From: Aporrectodea caliginosa
Taxonomy: Eukaryota; Annelida; Clitellata; Crassiclitellata; Lumbricidae
Direction: 5' to 3'
Length of the DNA: 64,000 nt
Assembly (NCBI GenBank): GCA_020284085.1
Contig: JACEVL010000431.1
Span: 679,001-743,000 of the forward strand
In this document: in pieces, positions 9,851-21,800 of the stretch
How positions within the stretch are numbered: the first letter of the stretch is position 1
Layout: each line of letters begins with the position of its first letter
Position numbers and translations under genes: made by a program
Notes under the pieces: model-generated
Database searches by the model: none
What the model saw: only the letters and a program-made list of their open reading frames with translations
Told to the model about the DNA's origin: nothing

Positions 9851-12800
9851 CTGCAAACAAAATTATCAGTTTCATTGCACTGACACAAAATCATAGCCTA
9901 GATGCAACTTACATCAATTTACTGAACCAAATTCAACAGCAAGTGACCTTGCTCGGTAAACAAAATGCAATGGACCAAATGTCACCAGTGAAGAGACTAA
10001 ATAGATTTAAAAGTACAAAAACGTTGTGGAACTTTGGGGCCCTAAGCCCATGGCTTAGTTGGATTATGCTTTAATCCAGCACAGCAGATCGTGCCAAAAC
10101 ATCTGCGTGGTTTATTGCCAACAACAGCCATTTGATAGCGTTGAGCATATAAAAGTTTAAGTGGCCACAATAGAACGCTCGTGATTGTTAATAAACTACA
10201 GAAAATAGAGAAGACTTTATAAATGGCCAAATACAATACAATACAATGATACATGTAGGATTTTTGTCTTTCCTTGAGTGAAAGCTCAATTTGCAATTTT
10301 GAATAGTCATCAACAACTTGACTTGAGAAAAAGATTCATAAAATCAATTTAAGACTACCAATGCCAGAAAATAAGCTAATCATTTGCTTTACCTGTTCAG
10401 GTATTAAAACGTATGAAAAGAGAATGAACTTAGAATCCATGTGGTTCTGAATCCTGTTTGCAAATATATTATCAATCCATGCCACAGTTGGCACTGATCC
10501 TAATCTTTTTCTCTTTGGGGCCCTAAGCCCATGGCTTAGTTGGATTATGCTTTAATCCAGCACAGCAGATCGTGCCAAAACATCTGCGTGGTTTATTGCC
10601 AACAACAGCCATTTGATAGAGTTGAGCATATAAAAGTTTAAGTGGCCACAATAGAACTCTCATGATTGTTAATAAACTACAGAAAATAGAGAAGACTGTC
10701 TTTCCTTGAGTGAAAGCTCAATTTGCAATTTTGAATAGTCATTAGGGCTGTCAACGGGTCCCCGGGTCCCCGGGTCCCCGTTCGCGGGGTCAAGCCCGGG
10801 CCCGAAAACCAAAGCCCGAAAACCCGATCGAAGAAGCATAATACGGTAAGCAGGTCTAAGTTTTAAAAGCTTTGTGTCGTTCCGCGGCTGTCTATCGCGT
10901 GGGAAGCTGTGGAGTTCCGCATGAATGAGCCAGCTAAAGTGGCCGATTAGTCATTGGCGGAGGGCGGTTGGCACCTGCTTGATTGCCGGCTATCATAAGA
11001 CGAGTCATGGGCTCCTATTTAGTAAGGGTTATTATGCAAGGACAACCTACCGGTACGCGCAAGCCAATGATGACAAACTTTGAATTAGGTCTTATATATA
11101 TATATATTATATATATATATATATATAAACTAGACAGAGCTTCCTACGTTGTGAAGCGTCGTTAAATAAACAACTGGTCGTAGGTTTAGCTCAACGACCT
11201 CTTATATATAAAGTGATGCATATATTGAATAAACTACGGTCATCCCTTCTGCCGTCGGTTTTCCTGGGAAGACCACCAAGAGAGACCTATTCCTGGAACT
11301 GTGTCAGGTACACGTTCCACGGCGGCGGCCTTTGAACAAAGACGACGACCAACGACTGTCTACGGTCAGTGTATCTGTCTGTGTGTCTCCGTGTCTAAAT
11401 CCTATTAGGTATCGCTCCCCCTTCCAAATTTAGCGATTCACGTTGACGCGGTCGTCGAAGTGTGAGAAAAAGACGGAAACCGTGCTATTTGTAGCTTTTG
11501 GACGACGGATGTAATCGAAGTGACAATTTCTATCCCACGCTTTCCCGTCGATCGGCGATACGAGGCGACGAACTAAGTGGACCGTGATTGAGGTATTAGT
11601 ACCGAAAATCGCCGTTAGACACACGCCACAGGTCTTTCAATATAATTAATGAAATCAAATTTTGTAACTTCGTACACGGTGACTCAACTATTTTTGGCCT
11701 TCCTCAAGTGTTTTACCAATGACGGGCCTTCGGGCCCCCGTTGAAAATGAGCTCGGGTACCCGGGCCACGTTTTTCCAACATTTTGACAGCCCTAATAGT
11801 CATCAACAACTTGACTTGAGAAAAAGATTCATAAAATCAATTTAAGACTACCAATGCCAGAAAATAAGCTAATCATTTGCTTTACCTGTTCAGGTATTAA
11901 AACGTATGAAAAGAGAATGAACTTAGAATCCATGTGGTTCTGAATCCTGTTTGCAAATATATTGTATGTTGAATAGCTGATATGCTATACACCAAAGTAT
12001 GAAGGGCAGATGCCTGAGGAGGGAGGAGTTGTCAAGACTTACCCATCCTCCACGATCAATGATCCACGCAGCGACGTGTTCCGTGATAAAGCGGATGACA
12101 AACTGTACAATGCATCTGATGACATCTACTTGCTTCTGAATCGCCTAGTAGTAAAACAGCAGTAGTTATTCCCAACTAGTTGTTTACTCAGACACCACAA
12201 CAATAAAGGAATTTAAAAATGTAGAGTAATAAGCATTTAAGCACAGAAAATTTTAGAAAAAAGTGCTCAAACTTTTGATAAAGTTTAGAATAGGTTGTAT
12301 TTAGTCAAGCCATGTGTCTTTGCATACGCCATGAACAGCAGATCGTGCCAAATATATAATGGGCAGTCAACGTAAATTGTCCTTTTGTAATCAAAAGGTG
12401 CCTTATCTTCCAAGGAATATGTGGTCATCATCAACACAAACAGTTTTACAACAATAATTTGCACAATAGGCCAATAGGTCAAATGAAAAGGGTTTGACAG
12501 CCTTGCACAGGGCTCAGTTGGCCTATTTCCAGAGTTCACTTACAGGTACACAAGTTAATTTAACTTAGTAGACAAGCAACATGAAAACAGAATTGCACTG
12601 CAGACACAACACAACTACTGCCATGATCCAATGTTAATTAATTATCAACAGTCCATTAAGCAAACACATCGCAACTGATAGCACACATTCTTCTACTTAC
12701 TAATTAAACTCTTTCATTTTGATCTTGAAATGACTGAAGGTTAATGTATTTCTCAATCGATGGGGAAAATCATTCCATAAAGATGAACCAGAATGTTTAA

Positions 12801-15800
12801 TCTAAGGTAGATGGCTGAGTGGTACTGTGCTCACTAAAATTTTTTTCTTGTAGATTGTCATTGAACATGAAAATACATAAGATTTGTTGGGGCGGGAGCG
12901 GTTTGGGGTAACTTTGGGTACCTCAAATTTTTCCCCGAACGTGGATATAGGGATTGAAAGAGAAGATAAAATGCTTTAAGAATGGTGTTTACCTTATGTC
13001 TGTATGTTAACTATTGACTACGATACGACAATTTGAATTTTTTAGTTTTCGGCTGTTTTTGCAAAAAATGTGCGATCGGGAGGAGACGAAAAAATTTCTG
13101 AGGTCGGTAAAGGGTTAATGATGTTCTTACTAGGGTGGTCCTTAAAAATGAAAGTTGAAAATTTGGAAGTCTTACCCCTCAGTATTGTTCTTTGTGTTAA
13201 GAAAATTATATACAATTTTGTTGGGAATGATTGGATGTTTTGAAAAGGTGCCACAAGCTGCTAGTTGTAAGTAACTGTTGAATGTAAGAAAAATTCACAT
13301 TCACCGTTAACTTTTTTGCAAGAAAAGTCACATACCTTGTAACAAATACTGTTCTTAATAGGTATTAGGTATTTATGATAGCAGGAAACTGTAAACTCCC
13401 TGACTGACTACATCAAAAATAAATTATAAACAATTTTTTTATGTTACACAATAACCTAGTCTACAGGTAGATTTACAACTCGTTAATATTTGCTACGGTC
13501 ATGAGTTCTTAGTTACTGTCTGCTTCGGTGCATATGGATACTTTTGCTCATGTTGCTCCATTAACTGCAGTAGGAATTGTTTTTGGTCCTCATTCTTTGT
13601 GAGAATACTATTGAAATTCTGCACAAGTGCAACTCCCCTTTCCGCACAGTCGTTAACGACCTTCATTGTTCGAACAAACTCGATGGCACCTTGGTAGTCA
13701 GGTGGCTTTTCCCATTCGAGTGGATCAACTATTAGAAACTCTGTTGGAAGACTCAGCACTTCAAAGAGACTACATGAAGATTTGGTTACGAAGTTAGAAA
13801 CAGTCTTTTCGCTGATAAGGTGTTGCAGCAACTTCAAAAATTTTGGAGGGTGCTCTTGTGTTGCCAAGGCCTTCACCAACTCACACTTGACTGCAACAGA
13901 GATGTCAGGATCAAAAATGACAGTGATAAAAGAGTTTCACTCAGGTACCAAAGGTGTCTTTAAAAAGCGCTGCTAGCCGCTTTAGAGACAGCTTTGATTC
14001 CATAATTAAGAAGCTTGATGAGGAATGCTAAGTCGCTTGCAAAAGCTGCAGCTACAAGCAGAGTTAAAACCAGTAGCAGACATAAACCTTGGAGGCAAAG
14101 ATAGCAAATTCTGTATACCAGCTTGCTCATGTTTAATCCTCACAAACTGTGCATGAATGGGCGTTATTTTGATTGCACAGATGACATGAGCCATTCACCT
14201 GACTCGATGGAGTGCTCTTGGTTGCAAGAACCGGATTCCTCTTGCAGGGATATCACCAAAGTAGATGATTGTCAGTTCCAGCAGCTCCTGATTGTCATCA
14301 TGTGCTTGTGTTATCACCAACTGCTTTTTGCAAAACACTATAATATCTTCATTGTCTGCCATGCCATCAGGCCCATCACCAAGAGTTGTGTACTGTTCCG
14401 TGTCTATAAATTGCCAATGTTGCTCGAAACACTTAAGAACAGAATGTCAGGACCAGTTGACTGCATGTCACATGCACTAAAGGCAACAATTTCCATTATG
14501 TGATGGTGGCATGAAAGATGGAGTGTCTTCCCATCTTTAACTCGATTAGTGTACAAGCTCCAAGATGAATGCCAGTATTGCTACTGGTTTTATCAAATGA
14601 CATTGCCTAAACGCAGTCTTTGATAATCCTGTCTTTCAAGCAGTCTACCACTGCTTTGGCCATTGCTTCACCTGTTCCAGCGGTTCGGGGCCGCTATTCC
14701 GGGGGGCCGCTATTACGGGGGTCCACTATTCCGGGGTCCACTATTCCGGGGGTCCGCTATTCCGGGGTCCGCTATTCCGGACTAATGAACAGAGAAATAT
14801 AATCAGAGGGAACAGGTCGATAGTCCGAAGGTTCGATAGTCCGAAGGTTCGATAGTCCGAAGATTTCATGGTAATACATTATATAGGCTATGCAGAAATA
14901 TATATTTAAGGGTAATCCCGTATTTTACGTTGATAAATTCCTTGTTCGAAGATTCGATAGTTCGAAAGTGTCTTGGAAAAACATATATGTAGGCCTATAT
15001 ATGCACATATATATATGTATATGTACACTTTGTACAGTATATGTATATATATGCATATACGTATATATCTGTTTATATATATATATTTATATCTATATAT
15101 GTACATGTATATATTTATATATATATGGATATATATATATACGTATATATATTTGTATATATACGTATTTAGCCTATATATATATATGCACATATGTATA
15201 TATATGTATATAAGTTTGTAGATATTTGTATCCATATATATATATGTACATATGTATATATATAAGTTTGTATATATATATGTATTTATATATATATGTA
15301 CATGTCTATATATATATATATATATATTATATACATATACGTGTGTGCATATGTATCTATACATATATATATATGTATATATGCTATATATATATATATA
15401 TATATATATTTACTATGTATATATATGTACATGTATATGTATATGTACATGTGTATATATTTATGTATGGGTATATGTAAGTATATATATGTATATACAT
15501 ATATATATATATATATTTAATATAATATATATGTACATATATATGTATATATTTTTATAATTATATAATAATTATTATTATATATATTGTATAGTATTAT
15601 ATAATTATATTTATGTATATAAATTACATAATATATAATTAAATTGATATAATTAATATAAATAATATATATATATATATTATAATTCAATTTATAATTA
15701 ATAAAATAAATAAAAATAATATAATTAAATTAATTATTATATAATATTAATATAATAAATAAGATTAATATTAATATTAATTATATATATAATATAATTA

Positions 15801-18800
15801 TAATAATAATATATATTTTATACATAAATATATACACATATACACATAATAATAAATAATATAAAATATATAATTATTATAATATAATTATTATATATAT
15901 TATTATATAATAATTATTATAAATAAATCAATTACAATATAATTAATTATTATAAAATTATATAATATTAATAATATTAATATTTATTAATATAATTATA
16001 TATATACCTATGTATATGTGTATAATTATATATTATATTATATATAATTTAATAATTATATTGATATAATAATTATTTAATTATAATAATATTAATTATA
16101 TTAATTATATGATATTATATATTAATAATTAATATATATTATTTATTAATATTATATTACTTTAATATAATAAATTAATATTACATTTATTAATTATATT
16201 AATTATTATTATATATTATTTTAATATTATATTGTTATAATAAATAATTAATTAAAATTATTATAATCAATTAATATTATAGTTATAATGAATAATTATA
16301 ATTAATAATTGTAATTATATTAATTATAATATCATATATTAATAATTATAATTATATATAATATAATTATTATTATATAATATTATATTATAATTTAAAT
16401 ATTTATTATTATTTCTATAAATATTTATCATATAATATCATATATTATTAATATAATATATATTATATATTTATATATATTTAATATTATTATTTTATAT
16501 TTAATTAATAATATATTATTAATTAAACTATGTTGGATAAAACTTTAATATTGATATATTTAATTATAATATTATATAATATAATATTAATATTATAAAT
16601 ATAAATATTTATAATATCATAATATTATTATAAATTTAATAATATTTATATATATAATAAAATAATTCTTATAATTATAATAGATATAATATTAATATAT
16701 AATATTAATATATATAATATTTATATATATTATTATTTATAATATAATAATATTATATAATATATATATATTAATTTTGTATAAATATATATATATATAA
16801 TATTAATATATTATAATATGATTATAATATTGTAATGATGTATTATAATTATATATTAATAATTATAATTAATTTATTATATTATATTTTATAATAATAA
16901 TTATTATTTTAAAATAAAATAATAAAATATATATATGTATATACATTTATAAATAATTACACATATATATAATTAAATATAAATAATAATATATATATAC
17001 ATATATATATATGCATATGTACATATTTATATGTATATATACATGTATATACTTACACATGCCCATGCATAAATATATAGGCATATACATATACATTTGT
17101 ATATACACATGATATATGCATAGTCAAATATATGTATATGTATATTCATATATATGCATATATACATGGTTATATATATATACACATGCACACACATATG
17201 TGATATATATACACATATACATGCATATATATACATATACTGTACATATATATATATGTACATGTACATATATATACACATATAATATTTACATAAGTAC
17301 ATTTACATATGTATATACATATATATATGTATATATACACATACATCTATATATATAGTATATACATACATATATACATAAATATACATGCATATATGTA
17401 TATATATGTATATGCATATATGTATACATATTTATGTATACATATGCATGCATATATATCATACATATATATATATACACTAATATCCGGAGTCAGGCGG
17501 ATCCCCGGAATAGTCGACCCCGGAATAGTGGACCCCGGAATAGTGGACCCCCGTAATAGTGGACCCTGGAATAGTGGATCCCCGGAATAGTGGACCCCGG
17601 AATAGCGGACCCCGGAATAGTGGACCCCGTAATAGCGGCCCCCCGGAATAGCGGGCCGGTACCGTTCCTGCTGGCAGCGTGGAAACATCTCCAGAAATAA
17701 CCACTGGTAATCTTTCAACTTTGTCACCTCCAGATAGTTCAGGAGAAATTAACTCATAACTGACATCATTATTCACCTGTTTTCCGTCTGAAAGGGAATA
17801 TGTCGATTTGCTGCAGAGTCCAATGAGAACTTCGTGACGAGTGTGGCACCTCTTAATCATATTATAACTTTAAATTTTTTGGGGTTTAATTTGTTTTTCA
17901 TTACATATAACAATATCCAGGGGTAAGAAATTTTTAAAATGTCCATTTAGTTTTTGATGTCACATAAGGCCCCAAAAAATAATGTTGTTTTTCCGGTAAC
18001 CCGACCGAGTCACTTTTTTAGGCCCGACTGAAAATTTTGTGAAAAAATTTTTTCAAAACAAATTTAAATTTTTTTTCACACATTTTTGATTGACACATGA
18101 ATTTAACCTTTGCATGCCAGAGGTGCAGATTTACGACATTGATAACATTGCTTTCCTTGCCAGAGGTATGTAAATAAGGGCACCGTTAATTAGAGCAATA
18201 AACGGGCTAAAGTTTCTTATGGTCAGTATTAACATGCGTCCGATGGTTGAAGGGGAGGGGAGGGTAATACATCGCAGGCAGAGGAATATTTTCTCACGGT
18301 AACTTGCAAGCGCTATTTCCAAAATCCCATCACTGTATTCAATGTATCAGCAACATCTACGGGGGAAACAGCCTCCAAATTTGGTATTGATTCCTAGAGA
18401 CTAGTTAAATGTAATATGTGTGCTACATTGATTGACAGCTGTCACCGGCCAATGCCGGATAGCTTGCGTGCGGACACATTTTCAGAGGGTGCAACATTCT
18501 GCAGCCCTCGTGAACGGGTCTGGTCTGAAGGGCACCGGCATATACTTTAAAATAGCAGCATACCATCTATGACAAATAAGTTTAAAGAACGCAAAACTGT
18601 TTTAGCAAGGTGAAAGAGCAAATTGTTGTATAAAAGTAATTTGCAAATAACATGGCTATTCATTTAAAGGTTTTTAATTTGACTAGATTTAATACTAAAT
18701 GTTTGTTTAACTGTTGTGTTGTTATATCTGCAACAATATGTACTTTAAAATAGCAGCATACTATCTATAACAAATAAGTTCAAAGAACGCGAAACTGTTT

Positions 18801-21800
18801 TAGCAAGGTGTAAGAGCAAATTGTTGGATAAAATTATTTTGCAAAATAAAATTTGTTCCTACCTACCTACCCAGTTTTTTAAAGCTATGTTACCGGAAAC
18901 ACAGCATTATTTTTTTTGGCCTAAGGACCACCCTAGTTCTTACCTATATGAATTAGAGATGAGAGTGTTAACAAGTCTCCTCACTAGGAGGAGGGGTGAC
19001 AGGACCAATAAGTTTCCCATCCCGCAAAATCCATGGAAATCTCGGTAGGAGAAAGTACAGGCTGAGGCCCTCCTGATTTGGGTTGGGAGTGCCGCTGAAT
19101 CGTTGAGTGGTGCTGTATAAATGATCCATATCTGCTTGAAAACCATTCTGCTCATATACATAATAGATGGTCAGTCTACATCACATAACCTCCTTCTTGA
19201 CAAGAAGGCAGAAAACAGGGCAATAACAGTTATATTAGATGGAATTCTTTCAGAGCTACATCTCAGAAGGAAGGTATACTTGTTGTAAAACGTGTGAATT
19301 GTGTACATAAAATTCACTTATTCAGTATGCAACAGTTTTCCTCATATTATGATTACTTCTGAATTTTTGGCATAGATTTGCACTGCTTTGTTGTAACCAA
19401 TCTATTTCCACTAGTTAATAAACTTTGGGCCACACATCCACAAAAGAATCACATCAGAGTAATTGTGCATCTTGCAGTTTTCATTGTTGACCCAAACAAT
19501 AGCAAAACAAATGAGACAGGTATGCTTGTCTATGACTTATTTCAGGCAGTGATATGAAAACATACATCATGTAGCAGTTTAATAAAATGGAAGAAATGCT
19601 AAAGCATGGCCAACAAATTCCACAAAGCTAGTATAACTACATAGGGTCTTTCATGCAAATAGGCAAATATTCATCAGTAGAATATGAAGCACGCTAACAT
19701 CCAGAAAGAAAGGTGAAATTCATTATTACTTAGTACTAACTGCATTACAAACATGGTCTCAAGTCTATTTAGGGGTAATGTTGGACAATAAAATATCATG
19801 GATTACTGAACAGATCATGATGGTATGCTGGGGTGTTAGGGAGATTCTCCAGTAAACGTTATTTCTCCAACCTCCACAACAATTCCATGAAAGTCATTCC
19901 ACTCTTGTTACAAATGTCTACAGGGCACGTGACTTGAGTATGTAAAATAAGAAGTAGTTACCCGAATGATCATCCTGTAAGCAAAGTAGAATAGAGTGAC
20001 AACTCGACCCCAGTTGTAGACACCATCGCTAAAGATCTCATGTGCCACTTGACTGAATGTTTCTTCAGGATTTTTTAATGACACTTTTTCTATCTGTCTG
20101 TCATGCAGCACAGAAACATACAAGTGTCAGTCATGCACAAACATACTTGATATGACACACTGTACAAGTTAATCTAAAAACAAACACAGATCTGCCATGC
20201 AGTGGTACTTTGACATTTGCTCTTTTGGCACCACCATTGGACACAGGGGTGACACTTGCGCCATGCTCTTTGGGCACCACCACTTGGAGTGTTTGGCACC
20301 AGCCTACTGAGTGCCAGGACACCACTGATGTTATTACTTTATAAACCCTATGAGGTTCCTGGCCAATCATTTCTGAATTCATCATGGTCAGGTTTCTTGT
20401 GTGAAATCAAATTTTGCCGTATGAAATCTTAGATTTAGAAAAATTGCTGTATTTGAACTATATGTAATACATCGATGAATTTACAGATAATTAGTTCAAC
20501 ATTTGCATCCATAAACAAAGGTAACAGTTAATATTTATAATATCACATTTATAATAAAATTTAGCCTGTGATCATAGATGGGCAGCTACAGTATATTTCA
20601 TTTGTAATAGTAATCATAAATGTACAATTATATAGAGCCTTTTCAAGAACCCCAACAGCAGGACCAGCAGGAACACAAAGCTCCACAGCATATCCAGGGC
20701 TAATCCATTAACTCGGCACACTCAAAGAAGGAGTTATTAAATCTTACCCTATTCCTAACAGGAAGCCAATGCAGCCTTTCATATTATATTATAAATAGTC
20801 TGATGATTGTGATATCTAATGCAGGACAGCCGTAAATCCAGTTGAAGTGTGTGGCTGATGGACACGCAACTTAAGTAGGCCTCAAACAGTAATCCATCAC
20901 AGAGTGAACGAGACTACAGTGGTGTAAATCTGATCGTGTTACCTTAATCATGTGCAGTTGGTAAAACAAGGACTAAAGTACACAGCTTTGATATTCATAT
21001 AACTCTATAACATGTAAGTGACAGAGTAATTCCCAATTTGAGTTTATAATCAGAACTATGTCATATACATTGCATAGTATCATGGCCAAAAGGCCGACAC
21101 CCAAACAATTAGAATCCCAACATCGGGCACCCAAATAGGTTTGCCCAAAAGGTGGTGCCAAAATGTAACATACTGTAGCTCTTTGAGAAAGTAAAGCTCA
21201 GAAGAATAAATCTGTCATGCAATTTAATATAACAGAATATCCTGTAATACACACAGTAAGCATTAAATAAGCTGTCATTTGCTATGAATTTCAAAATTTA
21301 GTACCAAATTTATAACAATTCGTTTCAAGTTCTAAAGAAATAGCAGCTGCCATGGTGAACTTGAAAGAGAAATCTCTGTTAGGCCAACTATCCCAAACAG
21401 CGCAAGAACATCAACATAACGTTGAAATATGGTTGGCAGACACGTTGATCTAACGTTTATATCTCAGCGCATTTATAGGTAAGTCGGTTAATGGTCTCTT
21501 GACACTTTTTAATGTCGATTAAATGCTCAAATACAAATGTTAGAATAACGATACTGTAATATTGTTTAGGGGTTACTTTAACAGTAGTGTATAAGCGTAA
21601 TGGCTGATTTAATGTTTGTCTTAAATCTTTTTAAAACATTGTTTTCACAGTTGCTACTACATCGACATAACGTCCACAATCCACATAATCATTTAATAAA
21701 GGAATGTTACAGTAATGATAATGTAACATCGTTTGGGGCCATTATAACGTTAGTGCAATGCTTTATAACATTTGTGGAAAATGCTGATTGAAATATTGGT

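Larger units (their letters stand above)
13499..17880 (-). pseudogene. transposase-like gene of the 13.1-18.9 kb transposon, interrupted
   Basis: The minus strand reads [20 protein letters not shown] at 17,860, runs to 17,672, and is cut by the nested element. It resumes at about 14,673 with [16 protein letters not shown], an [17 protein letters not shown] segment and [25 protein letters not shown] follows. The last open part (13,879-13,499) has [18 protein letters not shown] and [19 protein letters not shown]. The FDKTSSNTG block followed by an HH-E block resembles the core of an RNase H-fold transposase, but I cannot name the family. Stops and frameshifts occur between 14,660 and 13,880. 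It is not a host exon: it lies wholly inside the transposon termini. Confidence 0.72.
13131..18935. mobile_element. DNA transposon with 8-bp target duplication, split by a nested element
   Basis: Termini TAGGGTGGTCCTTA and ...TAAGGACCACCCTA are inverted repeats, flanked by the 8-bp duplication GTTCTTAC (13,123-13,130 and 18,936-18,943). Without the nested 14,682-17,663 element the transposon is about 2.8 kb. It carries a decayed minus-strand gene (13,499-17,880). Duplication length suggests hAT or another 8-bp superfamily. It sits in intron 3 of the BAX-like gene. Confidence 0.87.

Noticed and set aside
12335..12356. Third copy of the 10.0/10.5 kb duplication
   Set aside because: Only about 18 bp (acagcagatcgtgccaaa) match; too short to call a copy.
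10472..12539. Possible extra minus-strand exons (a TM-like frame at 12,285-12,539 and a frame at 10,380-10,510)
   Set aside because: BH2 exon 12,043-12,144 joins directly to the tail-anchor exon 9,743-9,850 in phase and to BH1, leaving no place for them.
14890..15560. Long overlapping open frames rich in Tyr and Ile
   Set aside because: They come from TATATG microsatellites, which lack stops in some frames; composition is purely repeat-driven.
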